Shown here: in pieces, positions 16,298 to 24,437 of the stretch
How positions within the stretch are numbered: the stretch's first letter is position 1
How the letters are laid out: every line of letters starts with the position of its first letter
Assembly (NCBI GenBank): GCA_007118345.1
Contig: SKRR01000068.1
Span: forward strand, 1-35,744
Length of the DNA stretch: 35,744 bases
Direction: 5' to 3'
Source: Microthrixaceae bacterium
GTDB taxonomy: Bacteria > Actinomycetota > Acidimicrobiia > Acidimicrobiales > Microtrichaceae
Notes under the pieces: model-generated
The model's database searches: none
What the model was told of the DNA's origin: nothing
The model's input: only the letters and a program-made list of their open reading frames with translations
Position numbers and translations under genes: made by a program

Positions 16298-17916
16298 CGT
16301 CGGCCGAGCGGGTGCCCGAATCGGTCGAGATCTTCGACACGACGCTGCGCGACGGCGCGCAGTTCGAGGGCATCTCGTTGTCGGTCGAGGACAAGCTGCG
16401 CATCGCCGAGCAGCTCGACTGGCTGGGCGTGCACTGGATCGAGGGCGGCTACCCCCAGGCCAACCCGAAGGACGAGGAGTTCTTCCGACGCGCCGCAGCC
16501 GGGGACCTGCAGTTGGACACCGCGACACTCGTCGCGTTCGGGTCGACGCGACGTCCCCTCGGTCGCACCGACGACGACCCGACGCTGCGGGCCCTCGTGG
16601 GTGCGCAGACCTCGACGGTCTGCATCGTCGGCAAGTCGTGGGACTTCCACGTGATCGAGGCGCTGCGCACGACCCTCGACGAGGGCGCAGCCATGGTGGG
16701 GGACTCGGTGCGGTTCCTGCGCAGCGAGGGACTGCGGGTGTTCTTCGACGCCGAGCACTTCTTCGACGGCTACAAGGCAAATCCCGAGTTCGCGCTCCGG
16801 GTGCTCGAGGCCGCTGCCATCGAGGGAGCCGACTGCCTGGTGCTGTGCGACACCAACGGTGGCTCGCTGCCCCACGAGGTGCAGCGCATCGTGGCCGAGG
16901 TCGTCGACCACTTCGGTGAGACGACCGTCGGCATCCACACACAGAACGATTCCGGGTGCGCGGTGGCGAACTCGATCACCGCCGTGGTCGGCGGAGCCCG
17001 GCACGTGCAGGGCACCGTCAACGGCTATGGCGAACGCACCGGCAACGCCAACCTCATGACCGTCATCCCGGACCTCACGCTGAAGATGGGGGCCCGCACG
17101 CTGCCCGAGGGCCGGATGGACCGGCTGACGATGGTGTCGCGCCACGTGGCCGAGCTGGTCAACCTGCCACCGCACCCCGCGGACCCCTACGTGGGCTCCT
17201 CGGCGTTCGCCCACAAGGGAGGCCTGCACACCTCGGCGCTCGGTCGGGTCGGCGGAGCGAGCTACGAACACGTGGACCCCGACGCGGTCGGCAACCGGAC
17301 ACGTGTGCTGGTGTCCGACCTCGGTGGTCGGGCCGGGATGTCGATGAAGGCCAAGGAGTTCGGCGTCGAGCTCGACGACCGCGCTGCGGCCGAGCTGTCC
17401 GAGCGGCTCAAGCAGCTCGAATCGGACGGCTTCGTCTTCGAGGCGGCCGACGCGTCGTTGGAGTTGCTGATGCGTCGGGCCGCCGGGTGGGAGCAGCAGT
17501 ACTTCTCGGTCGAGGCGTTCCGGGCCACGGTGTACCACCGCGCCGGCAAGGCGCGCAGCGTCGACAGCGGCCTCGACCTGCAGACCGAGGCGACCGTGCG
17601 GCTGTGGATCGGCGACGAGCGCATCGCCGCACTGGGCGAGGGCAACGGACCGGTCAACGCACTCGACGCCGCGCTCCGTGCCGCGCTCAACGGGCGGTAC
17701 CCGGCGTTGGATCGCATCCACCTGGTCGACTTCAAGGTGCGGGTGCTCGACTCGACCGCCGACACCGGCGCGGTCACGCGGGTGCTGATCGATTCGACCG
17801 ACGGCGACGTGGTGTGGACCACCATCGGGGTGTCGCCGAACATCATCGAGGCGTCCTGGATGGCGCTCATCGACGCCGTGGTGTTCGGTCTGCTGCGTGC
17901 CGGAACTGCCGACTAG
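16294..17916 (+). CDS. cimA: Citramalate synthase
   Basis: Condenses pyruvate and acetyl-CoA to (R)-citramalate, the first step of threonine-independent isoleucine synthesis. The 540 residues have an N-terminal HMGL-like TIM barrel (EIFDTTLRDGAQFEGISLS, GGYPQANPKDEEFF, CLVLCDTNGGSLPHEV, NGYGERTGNANL) and a C-terminal LeuA-type regulatory domain from about residue 400 (ATVRLWIGDERIAALGEGNGPVNALDAALRAAL region). Family members carry the phrase YVGSSAFAHKGGLH, also present. The metal motif reads HTQND (215-219), with Gln217 where HxHND is usual. Length and motifs separate it from 2-isopropylmalate synthase. It closes the operon and starts in an ATGA overlap with ilvE. Confidence 0.93.
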   Translation: MTSAERVPESVEIFDTTLRDGAQFEGISLSVEDKLRIAEQLDWLGVHWIEGGYPQANPKDEEFFRRAAAGDLQLDTATLVAFGSTRRPLGRTDDDPTLRALVGAQTSTVCIVGKSWDFHVIEALRTTLDEGAAMVGDSVRFLRSEGLRVFFDAEHFFDGYKANPEFALRVLEAAAIEGADCLVLCDTNGGSLPHEVQRIVAEVVDHFGETTVGIHTQNDSGCAVANSITAVVGGARHVQGTVNGYGERTGNANLMTVIPDLTLKMGARTLPEGRMDRLTMVSRHVAELVNLPPHPADPYVGSSAFAHKGGLHTSALGRVGGASYEHVDPDAVGNRTRVLVSDLGGRAGMSMKAKEFGVELDDRAAAELSERLKQLESDGFVFEAADASLELLMRRAAGWEQQYFSVEAFRATVYHRAGKARSVDSGLDLQTEATVRLWIGDERIAALGEGNGPVNALDAALRAALNGRYPALDRIHLVDFKVRVLDSTADTGAVTRVLIDSTDGDVVWTTIGVSPNIIEASWMALIDAVVFGLLRAGTAD

Positions 17917-17919
17917 GTT
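17914..17919 (+). promoter_or_regulatory. -10 box of the 17926 gene (leaderless type)
   Basis: TAGGTT, 6 bases before the ATG at 17926. The TAG of this box is also the stop codon of cimA. Confidence 0.5.
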
Positions 17920-17925
17920 CGGCGC

Positions 17926-18456
17926 ATGGCCGCCCCCGAGTTCGTCCCGACCCGTCCCGTGCAGCGGGTTCGTTCGTACGAGTCGCCGCCGCAGCGCAGT
18001 GGTGGCTGGCGAGCGGATCGACCGGGTGAGCTGCGCGGGGCACAACCGGTCGGCGAGCAGTTGGGGACGCCGGGCCCCGACCAGGGCTACGCACTGACCC
18101 TGGCCGAGCGGTTCTCGGGGCGTCTGTTCCTCAGCTCCGGTGAGCACGAGGCTGACGCCCTGGCGGCGGGTTCGGCGATCGCGATGAAGCGGGCGGCGTT
18201 GTTCGGGCGCGCACCGGTGATCCACGACCTCACCGTCGGGCTCACCATCTGGGGCCTACTGGACACCGCCGCACCTGACGACCTGGTCGAGGTGCGTCGC
18301 GAGTGGTTCGACGAGGTACACCTGTCCATCCACTACCCGCAGCTCCAGCGGATCGTCGACGCAGCGCCGGCCGAGGTGCTGCACCTGCCTCACACGGCGA
18401 TCGCCGAGCGCCACGAAGCCGACTGGCGGTCGTGTCTGGACCTCACTGCGAAGTGA
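17926..18456 (+). CDS. Conserved-looking protein of unknown function, 176 residues
   Basis: Not recognised. The first 60 residues are polar and proline/arginine rich (PTRPVQRVRSYESPPQRSGG), probably disordered. The rest looks like a compact helical domain (LTLAERFSGRLFLSSGEHEADALAAGSAIAMKRAALFGRAP, then DLTVGLTIWGLLD). A conserved-looking stretch ends with HLPHTAIAERHEADW. No signal peptide or transmembrane segment is visible. It has a private promoter box whose TAG is the cimA stop codon. Location after an amino acid operon and convergent to an L,D-transpeptidase gene does not reveal its role. Confidence 0.8.
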   Translation: MAAPEFVPTRPVQRVRSYESPPQRSGGWRADRPGELRGAQPVGEQLGTPGPDQGYALTLAERFSGRLFLSSGEHEADALAAGSAIAMKRAALFGRAPVIHDLTVGLTIWGLLDTAAPDDLVEVRREWFDEVHLSIHYPQLQRIVDAAPAEVLHLPHTAIAERHEADWRSCLDLTAK

Positions 18457-18465
18457 CGTCGGTGC

Positions 18466-19413
18466 TCAGGGCCAGATGAGCACCGGTGCGCCGCGGGGGA
18501 GGGTCTCGGCGAGCATCGTGATGATCTCGTTGGGGACGCGGATGCAGCCGTTGGAGACGTTCTGGCCGAGGAGCTCGGGGCGGTTCGTGCCGTGGAGGGC
18601 GACGACGGGGACGCCGCCGTCGAACTCGTCGAGGGTCTCGCTGTAGCCGTCGGTGGCGAGTGCCACCGGTCCGAAGAAGGGACTTGTCTGGGGGACGATG
18701 TCGGTCACGTAGAACGTGCCCGTCGGGGTCGGAGTGGGATCCGCGCCGACGACCACCTGGGTCTCGGCGATGATCTCCGAGTCGGCGAAGGCCCGCAGCA
18801 TGCGCTCTTCGACGTGGATCTCGATGCGGTACTGCGTGCGTTCGATGTCCACGTCGGACAGGCGGACGTAGCCCTGGGTGCCGTTGGGCCGGACCGGTAC
18901 GTCGACGCGCACCCAGTCGCCACGGCGCTCGTGGACGAGCATCGTCATGGGTTGTGGTGGCTCGAAGGGGCCGGGGTTGTTGAACTCCCAGCCGAGGGGC
19001 GTCGCGTAGCGTCCGGCGATCGGTGCCTCGATGGTGGGCAGGGCCTCGCGTTCGGGCATCTCCGGCTGGCTGGCCGGTGGCATCGGGAACTCGGGGTCGG
19101 TCGCCACCTTCGGTGGGAGCTCGTCCCAGTTCTCGGGCGGGAACGCGGCGACCGAGATCTGCTCCAGATCGGGGCGGACGGTGGCGATCTCGAACGTCCC
19201 GCCGGGAAGTTGCTCGACCGTGGTCGTGGTGGCCTGTGTGGTGTTCGTCGTGGTCGTCGCGGGGGGAACCTCCTCGCTGCGTGGCCACAGCGCGAAGCCG
19301 ACCGTCAGCGCGACGAGGACCGCCGCGACCGAGAAGAGCACGGGCTTCGCTCGGCTGGGCGGGCGCGGCTGGTCGTTCGGGGGTTCGAGCCCTCCGAGAT
19401 CCATCTCAGTCAC
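18466..19413 (-). CDS. YkuD-type L,D-transpeptidase, membrane anchored
   Basis: Likely cross-links peptidoglycan (3-3 bonds) outside the membrane. The 315-residue protein has a short cytoplasmic N-terminus, one membrane helix at about 25-43 (VLFSVAAVLVALTVGFALW), a Thr-rich linker (ATTTTNTTQATTTTV) and a C-terminal YkuD domain with HGTNRPELLGQNVSNGCIRV. His and Cys290 of this motif are the catalytic residues. The GTG at 19413 is preceded by GGGAGG 8 bases upstream; a TACGAT box at 19451-19456 would give a 5' leader of about 30 bases. An upstream ATG at 19453 overlaps that box and is disfavoured. It is divergent from gltX. Confidence 0.9.
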   Translation of the reverse strand: MTEMDLGGLEPPNDQPRPPSRAKPVLFSVAAVLVALTVGFALWPRSEEVPPATTTTNTTQATTTTVEQLPGGTFEIATVRPDLEQISVAAFPPENWDELPPKVATDPEFPMPPASQPEMPEREALPTIEAPIAGRYATPLGWEFNNPGPFEPPQPMTMLVHERRGDWVRVDVPVRPNGTQGYVRLSDVDIERTQYRIEIHVEERMLRAFADSEIIAETQVVVGADPTPTPTGTFYVTDIVPQTSPFFGPVALATDGYSETLDEFDGGVPVVALHGTNRPELLGQNVSNGCIRVPNEIITMLAETLPRGAPVLIWP

Positions 19414-19450
19414 CCTCGCCGACCTCCCTGGACGTTGTGGCGCGTCGGCC

Positions 19451-19456
19451 ATCGTA
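19451..19456 (-). promoter_or_regulatory. Possible -10 box of the L,D-transpeptidase gene
   Basis: TACGAT on the minus strand, about 37 bases before the GTG at 19413; the short leader contains the GGGAGG ribosome site. Confidence 0.35.
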
Positions 19457-19506
19457 GGCCCGGAGCCGGCTGTTCCGGCGTCAGCAGTGGGGGGGTGCGG
19501 GGAGGG

Positions 19507-19512
19507 TAGCCT
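19507..19512 (+). promoter_or_regulatory. -10 box of gltX (leaderless type)
   Basis: TAGCCT, 7 bases before the GTG at 19520. It is the same hexamer as at proA. Confidence 0.55.
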
Positions 19513-19519
19513 CGGCCGC

Positions 19520-20947
19520 GTGACCGACTCCGTGCGCGTGCGATTCGCCCCGTCCCCGACCGGCTTCCTGCACCTCGGGAGTGCACGGGCGGCGCTGTTC
19601 AACTGGCTGTTCGCCCGGCGCCACGGTGGCCAGTTCCTGCTGCGCATCGAGGACACCGACCGCGATCGCAGCCGCCCGGAGCTGATCGACGTGATCTTCG
19701 AGGGGCTGGAGTGGCTGGGGTTGGACTGGGACGAACCTCCGGTGCACCAGTCCCAGCGCGACGACGCGCACCAGGCGGCGGTCGATGTGCTGCTCGCCGG
19801 TGGTCACGCCTACTGGTCCGACGCGGTCCCCGAGGGTGAACGTGACCGCGTCGGTGGCCGTGCCTACGACCCTGCAGATCGTGATCGCGGCCTCCCGCCG
19901 GCACGTGGCCGGGCCGTGCGGTTCAAGGTCCCACACGACGGTGGCGTCACCTCGTGGAACGATCTGATCCGCGGTGAGATCACCGTGGAGCACGAACACA
20001 TCGAGGACTTCGTCATCCGCAGGGCCGACGGCTCGCCGACCTTCTTCCTGGCGAACGCGAGCGACGATGCCCACATGGGCATCACCCACGTGATCCGGGG
20101 CGAGGACCTGATCAACATCACCCCGAAGTACCTGCTGCTGCGTGCGGCGATGGGCCTCGAGGACGCCACGCTGCAGCTGGCCCACATGCCGCTGATCGTC
20201 AACGAGCAGCGCAAGAAGCTGTCGAAACGCCGAGATGACGTGTCGCTCATGGACTACCGCGACCGGGGCTACCTGGCCTCGGCGATGGTGAACTACCTGT
20301 GCCTGCTCGGTTGGGGACCGCCCGACGGTGAGGAGGTCCGCATCGACCCGCTGAACCTGAACGACGGGTTCCCCACGATGTTCGACATCACTGACGTCAG
20401 CTCGTCGCCGGCCGCCTTCGACACGAAGAAGTTGGCCCACATCAACGGCGAACACCTGCGTGCGCTGAGCGTCGAGGCGTTCGCCGAATTGGCCATGCCG
20501 TTCATGGTGACCGCACCGTTCGCAGATCGCTTCGGGAGCGACCCAGCGGACCGGACCACCTTCGAACGGATCCTGCCCGAGGTGCAGACCCGGGTGACCA
20601 CTCTCGACGAGGTGCCCGGCTATGTCGACTTCTTCTTCGTCGACAGTCCCGAGATCGACGAGACATCTTGGAACAAGGCGATGGTGCCTGACGCCGCCGG
20701 CTGGCTCGATGCAGTGATCGCGGAAGTTCCTGGGTGGGACTGGGACGCGACGGTGCTGCACGAGTCCTTCATGGGCCTCGCCGAGGAACTCGGCGCCAAC
20801 CGCCGGAAGTTCCAGGCGCCGGTCCGGGTCGCGCTGACCGGCCGGAGCGTCGGCCCGCCGTTGTTCGAGTCGATGGAGCTGCTGGGCCGCGACGAGGTCC
20901 TGCGGCGGCTGACCGTCGCCCGGTCCCAGTTGGCGGGCGGTGGCTGA
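19520..20947 (+). CDS. gltX: Glutamyl-tRNA synthetase
   Basis: Class I aminoacyl-tRNA synthetase charging tRNA-Glu (in most actinobacteria also mischarging tRNA-Gln for GatCAB, which cannot be checked here). The 475 residues start VRFAPSPTGFLHLGSARAAL, with the HIGH-type signature HLGS at 18-21. They continue with LLRIEDTDRDRSRPE and the KMSKS-type loop KLSKR at 233-237. The C-terminal part is the helical anticodon-binding domain. The GTG at 19520 follows TAGCCT by 7 bases; the open frame upstream is not coding. tRNA-Gln and tRNA-Glu genes lie 0.7-0.8 kb downstream. The stop overlaps the next gene by 8 bases. Confidence 0.96.
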   Translation: MTDSVRVRFAPSPTGFLHLGSARAALFNWLFARRHGGQFLLRIEDTDRDRSRPELIDVIFEGLEWLGLDWDEPPVHQSQRDDAHQAAVDVLLAGGHAYWSDAVPEGERDRVGGRAYDPADRDRGLPPARGRAVRFKVPHDGGVTSWNDLIRGEITVEHEHIEDFVIRRADGSPTFFLANASDDAHMGITHVIRGEDLINITPKYLLLRAAMGLEDATLQLAHMPLIVNEQRKKLSKRRDDVSLMDYRDRGYLASAMVNYLCLLGWGPPDGEEVRIDPLNLNDGFPTMFDITDVSSSPAAFDTKKLAHINGEHLRALSVEAFAELAMPFMVTAPFADRFGSDPADRTTFERILPEVQTRVTTLDEVPGYVDFFFVDSPEIDETSWNKAMVPDAAGWLDAVIAEVPGWDWDATVLHESFMGLAEELGANRRKFQAPVRVALTGRSVGPPLFESMELLGRDEVLRRLTVARSQLAGGG

Positions 20948-21551
20948 GCGACGGTCCTGGCGTCGCCGGGCGTGGTGGGCGCTCGGCGCAGTGGCGCTGC
21001 TCCTTGTCGGCTACGTGGGGGTGATCGCTGTTCAGGTGGTCAACGCATCCCGCACGGACGATGCGGTACCCGCCGACGCGGTCGTCGTGCTCGGCGCCGC
21101 GCAGTACGACGGGACCCCGTCGCCGGCGCTGCAGGCCCGACTGGACCGAGCGCTCGAGCTCTACGAGTCGGGGCTGGTGTCCACGGTGGTGCTGACGGGG
21201 TCGAAGCAGCCGGCGGACCGGTTCACCGAGGCGTTCGCCGGCTACCGCTATTTGGCGGCCCGTGGTGTGGACGACGACGCACTGGTGATCGTGGACGACG
21301 GGGAGACGACCTACGACTCCCTCGCGGCGGCAGCCCGTGTGCTGCGCGACCACGGTGCGTCCGACGTGTTGTTGGTGACCGATCCGTACCACAACCGTCG
21401 CGTGCAGGGGATCGCGCGCGAGGTCGGACTGAGCCCGCACGTCACCCCCACGGATCGCGCGGCCTCGCCGGCACAGCTGATCGGAGAGACCGGCCGGGTC
21501 GCGGTGGGGGAGCTGATCGGGTACCGCCGGCTCTTCAACGCGACCAGCTGA
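20940..21551 (+). CDS. DUF218 (YdcF/SanA-like) membrane protein
   Basis: A 203-residue protein of the DUF218 family, whose members include SanA and YdcF and are linked loosely to envelope functions. The N-terminus has a basic stretch (ERRSWRRRAWW) followed by one membrane helix (ALGAVALLLVGYVGVIAVQVV). The soluble domain shows ADAVVVLGAAQYDGTPSPAL, VVLTGSKQ, the conserved E-x-T-Y segment in DDGETTYDSLAAAARVL and LLVTDPYHNRRV. The GTG start lies inside gltX (8-base overlap), so it is probably translated from the gltX mRNA. Enzymatic activity is unknown. Confidence 0.88.
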   Translation: MAERRSWRRRAWWALGAVALLLVGYVGVIAVQVVNASRTDDAVPADAVVVLGAAQYDGTPSPALQARLDRALELYESGLVSTVVLTGSKQPADRFTEAFAGYRYLAARGVDDDALVIVDDGETTYDSLAAAARVLRDHGASDVLLVTDPYHNRRVQGIAREVGLSPHVTPTDRAASPAQLIGETGRVAVGELIGYRRLFNATS

Positions 21552-21575
21552 GCGGACCGGTCGGGCGGTGGCCGG

Positions 21576-21606
21576 TTGCGACCGGGTGGGTCGCGTCGGC
21601 TACAGT
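21576..21606 (+). promoter_or_regulatory. Probable promoter of the tRNA-Gln/tRNA-Glu transcript
   Basis: TTGCGA at 21576-21581 and TACAGT at 21601-21606, 19 bases apart. A 6-bp inverted repeat CGTCCC/GGGACG with loop ATT (21614-21628) lies just after the expected start point and before tRNA-Gln. Confidence 0.45.
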
Positions 21607-21637
21607 CGACCGGCGTCCCATTGGGACGGCATCGCCT

Positions 21638-21712
21638 TCGGGGGTGGTGTAATCGGCAACACATCTGGTTCTGGTCCAGACATTGGGGGTTCGAGTCCTC
21701 CCCCCCGAGCCA
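21638..21712 (+). tRNA. tRNA-Gln (anticodon CTG)
   Basis: All arms fold. The acceptor pairs TCGGGGG with CCCCCGA, the anticodon stem TCTGG with CCAGA, and the T stem GGGGG with CCTCC (one G-T). The anticodon loop TTCTGGT gives CTG, read as Gln for CAG codons. The discriminator is G and the CCA end is encoded at 21710-21712. Confidence 0.95.
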
Positions 21713-21752
21713 GCGCAAGCGACAAGATCTCCGGAAGCTTCCGGTGAGACCA

Positions 21753-21825
21753 GCCCCCATCGTCTAGCGGCCTAGGACACCACCCTCTCAAGGTGGCGGC
21801 ACGGGTTCGAATCCCGTTGGGGGTG
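21753..21825 (+). tRNA. tRNA-Glu (anticodon CTC)
   Basis: The acceptor pairs GCCCCCA with TGGGGGT (last pair G-T), the anticodon stem CCACC with GGTGG, and the T stem ACGGG with CCCGT. The loop CTCTCAA gives anticodon CTC for GAG codons. The CCA end is not encoded (GCTCC follows). The 3' part of this gene is repeated at 28726-28744, which suggests it served as an integration site. Confidence 0.95.
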
Positions 21826-21832
21826 CTCCGAG
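21814..21832 (+). repeat. Left copy of the 19-bp tRNA-Glu 3'-end repeat (candidate att site)
   Basis: CCGTTGGGGGTGCTCCGAG, covering the T-arm/acceptor end of tRNA-Glu plus 7 bases. It is identical to 28726-28744, 6.9 kb away. Confidence 0.7.
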
Positions 21833-21863
21833 ACGAAAGCCCCGGATTTCCGGGGCTTTCGTC
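21832..21863 (+). terminator. Strong hairpin, bidirectional terminator after tRNA-Glu
   Basis: Perfect 14-bp inverted repeat GACGAAAGCCCCGG / CCGGGGCTTTCGTC with loop ATTT. It lies 6 bases after tRNA-Glu and 10 bases beyond the stop of the oppositely directed monooxygenase gene, so it can end both transcripts. The T-run is short. Confidence 0.75.
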
Positions 21864-21873
21864 GTTGCCGGGC

Positions 21874-23277
21874 TCAGCGGGTCGCCTGTGTGGATTGCAG
21901 GGTGACCGCACTTTCGTCTCCCGACGAGGTGACAACTCCCGGGCCTCGCCGAGAGGCCCACATCACCCGCAGCAGGAACCCAGGTGCGAGCAGTGACGCC
22001 GGCCGCCGGACCATGGCGGCAACCGCGTTGAACCGCAGCACGGCCGCATCGTCGTGCTGTCCGGCGATGATCACCCGTCGACCGTAGCGATTGAACAGAT
22101 CGGTGCCGAAGGGCTTGTCCCCGGTCGTGCCGTCGAAGGCGAAGTCGCCTCCCACTGCGATGGACCACGGCGTCGCCACGATACGGCCGGCGGCGGCGAA
22201 GTACCGGCGCCCCAAGCGGTGGTCGACCGCTCCGGCCCGGTCGAGCTGCGCTCCGAGGGCCTGGGCCTGCTGGGCAGCCGAGCTCATGCCCTGGCCGTAG
22301 ATCGGGTCGAAGCTGCAGATGGCGTCCCCCAACAGGATCCAGCCCGCCGGGAAGCGACGTAGCTTCTCGACCCGGCGGCGCTGGCTAGCCGGGAAGCGGT
22401 GGGTGACCGCCGGGCCCATGGCCTCGGAGGTCTCCATGACCTCGGCGATCGCGTGGGACTCGAAGGAGCGGGCCATCGCCAGCATCCCGTCGTCGTCAGT
22501 GGGTGGGACGACCCCGTTGACACCGATCAGCACCACGATCCAGCGCTCGCCCTCAATGGGTAGGCACATGATCTGCTGTTTGGCCTCGGGTCCGCCCATG
22601 ACCGCTGCCGCCGTCCAGCCCCGGGTCCGGCGGTCGTCGCGTCGGTAGACCCGGCTGACGTATCGGGTGTCGATGTGGACCTGGTCGACGACAGGCGACT
22701 CGTAGCCGAGCTCCTCGACCCACCGGACGCTGCGGGCATGGCGACCGCTCGCGTCGACGACGAGGTCGGCGGCGAGGACCGTGTCGTCGTCCAGGCGCAC
22801 GCCGGTCACCCGGCCGCCGCCGGACGCCTCGGTCAGGCCGCCGACCGCGGTGGCGCCCCGGATCGTGACGTTCGGGAGCGCTGCGACCCGCTGGCGAACG
22901 AGGTGCTCGAGGTAGGGGCGGGACATGGCCGGGCTGACGAGCTCCGACGTCGGGCGGCGGGCCAGGCCACCTTGGTCCCACCAGTGGACGTCGGCGGCGA
23001 TGTCGAAGAGGATGGCGCCGCCATCGACCAGGTCGTCGGTGAGGCCGGGGAACCATCCCTCCAGGATCTCGTGACCGGCCTTCATCAACAGGTGGGGATG
23101 CTGGCTCTGGGGGACCAGGCGCCGGTGCTCTGGCCCGTCGGGCAGGCGATCCCGGTCGAGGACCACCACGTGCTCGAACCGATCGGCCAGCACCCTGGCC
23201 GCGCACAGCCCGGCCATGCTGGCGCCGACCACCACCCCGGTCCCCCCGATCCATCGCGCCGTCCGCTGTGCTCTCAT
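21874..23277 (-). CDS. FAD-dependent monooxygenase (aromatic hydroxylase/epoxidase superfamily)
   Basis: Flavoprotein oxygenase of the p-hydroxybenzoate hydroxylase fold, 467 residues. It shows the FAD dinucleotide site GTGVVVGASMAGLCAAR, the ribose-binding VVLDRDRLPD, the segment PQSQHPHLLMKAGHEILEG, DASGR in the middle and the second FAD motif WILLGDAICSFDPIYGQGM. The HPHLL and FPGL-type segments resemble polyether epoxidases of the LasC/MonCI kind, but the substrate is unknown. The ATG at 23277 has GAGGAGG 9 bases upstream; frame continuation upstream is not coding. It follows the methyltransferase gene on the same strand after 95 bases and lies within the tRNA-Glu-bounded segment, where it may act in a tailoring pathway. 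Confidence 0.9.
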   Translation of the reverse strand: MRAQRTARWIGGTGVVVGASMAGLCAARVLADRFEHVVVLDRDRLPDGPEHRRLVPQSQHPHLLMKAGHEILEGWFPGLTDDLVDGGAILFDIAADVHWWDQGGLARRPTSELVSPAMSRPYLEHLVRQRVAALPNVTIRGATAVGGLTEASGGGRVTGVRLDDDTVLAADLVVDASGRHARSVRWVEELGYESPVVDQVHIDTRYVSRVYRRDDRRTRGWTAAAVMGGPEAKQQIMCLPIEGERWIVVLIGVNGVVPPTDDDGMLAMARSFESHAIAEVMETSEAMGPAVTHRFPASQRRRVEKLRRFPAGWILLGDAICSFDPIYGQGMSSAAQQAQALGAQLDRAGAVDHRLGRRYFAAAGRIVATPWSIAVGGDFAFDGTTGDKPFGTDLFNRYGRRVIIAGQHDDAAVLRFNAVAAMVRRPASLLAPGFLLRVMWASRRGPGVVTSSGDESAVTLQSTQATR

Positions 23278-23372
23278 GGGCTCACGCCTCCTCGATCCAG
23301 GTGTCGAGCCGTCCGTGGACCACGGCAGGTCACCGACCACCGCTCGACAGGTGATGCGCCGCGTCCGGACGC

Positions 23373-24437
23373 TCAGACCCTCGCTTCGAGGACCAGGTTG
23401 AGCGGGGTCTCGGCTGCACGACGGAAGTGGTGGTACCCGGCCTCCTCGAAGACCTGCCGGAGTCGGGCCTCGCCGGCCTGCGCGCCCAGGCCGAGCCCGA
23501 CCTCCTGTGACAACGAGTTGGGGGTGCACGCCACGGTCGAGCCGTTGTACAGGAGCGCCGCGACCGGATTCTGAGCGAGATTGGTCGGGCGTCCGTCCAT
23601 CGCGTACGGCTCGACGAGCAGGACCGTGCCACCGGGCGTGAGCTGGGTCCGGGCGTGCCGGGCAGCACCGACCGGGTCGCCGAGGTCGTGCAGGCAGTCG
23701 AAGAAGCAGATCAGGTCGAACGGTCCTTCGTAGCTCGTGGCATCGGCCACCTCGAAGGTGGTGCGGTCCGCAACCCCGGCCTCCTCCGCTCGCGCGCGGG
23801 CGGTCTCGATCGAGGGTGGGTGGAAGTCGAAACCGTGGACATGGCTACGAGGATGAGCGTCGGCGATGATCACCGCCGATGCTCCGTGTCCGCACCCGAC
23901 GTCGGCCACGCGTGCGCCCTCGACGAGCTGGTCGTGCACGCCGTCGAGAGCGGGGATCCACTCGGTGGTGAGCATGGCCTGGTAGCCGGTCCGGAAGAAC
24001 CACTCGATCCCTGAGAACAGGCACGGATGGTGATCGCCCCAGCTCAGGGCGCCGTCGCCGCGAAAGGCAGTCGCGACCTCGTCGAGGTCGAGGTAGAAGG
24101 CACGCAACGCGTTCATGCCCCGGGCGACGAACACGGGGGACTCGTCGTCGGCCAGGGCCATCGCCCCCTCGGGGCTGAGTTCGTACGTGTCAGCAGTCGG
24201 GTCGTACTCGATGAGCCCGCCGGCTGTCTGGCCGTCCAGCCATTCCCGGACCAGTCTCGGGTGGCACGCAGTCGTATGTGCCACCTCGTCAGCGCTCATC
24301 GGCGTCGATCCCGACATGGCCCGGTAGAGGCCGAGTTCCTCGCCCAGCCAGATCCCGAAGCACAGCGCTGATCCGGTCATGTGGCTCATCACCCGCCCCA
24401 TGTACGCCTCGAGGTGGGTCTCGTCGATCGTGGTCAT
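23373..24437 (-). CDS. SAM-dependent methyltransferase with N-terminal winged helix (Rv2258c-like)
   Basis: A 354-residue class I methyltransferase. Residues 1-85 form a helical/winged-helix dimerisation region (GIWLGEELGLYRAM, VREWLDGQTAGGLIEY). The SAM site reads VADVGCGHGASAVIIAD, followed by the acidic residue in HGFDFHPPS, then VADATSYEGPFDLICFFDCLHDLGDP and LTPGGTVLLVEPYA. This layout matches the Rv2258c group found near natural-product genes; the acceptor molecule is unknown. GGAGG stands 7 bases before the ATG. The start overlaps, in an ATGA junction, the stop of a decayed alpha/beta hydrolase frame, a trace of an older three-gene operon. The monooxygenase follows 95 bases downstream. 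Confidence 0.92.
   Translation of the reverse strand: MTTIDETHLEAYMGRVMSHMTGSALCFGIWLGEELGLYRAMSGSTPMSADEVAHTTACHPRLVREWLDGQTAGGLIEYDPTADTYELSPEGAMALADDESPVFVARGMNALRAFYLDLDEVATAFRGDGALSWGDHHPCLFSGIEWFFRTGYQAMLTTEWIPALDGVHDQLVEGARVADVGCGHGASAVIIADAHPRSHVHGFDFHPPSIETARARAEEAGVADRTTFEVADATSYEGPFDLICFFDCLHDLGDPVGAARHARTQLTPGGTVLLVEPYAMDGRPTNLAQNPVAALLYNGSTVACTPNSLSQEVGLGLGAQAGEARLRQVFEEAGYHHFRRAAETPLNLVLEARV

Noticed and set aside
15026-18225. Two long minus-strand ORFs (638 and 652 codons) across leuB-ilvE-cimA
   Set aside because: They lie opposite three clearly identified genes and have Arg/His-rich translations with no domain signature.
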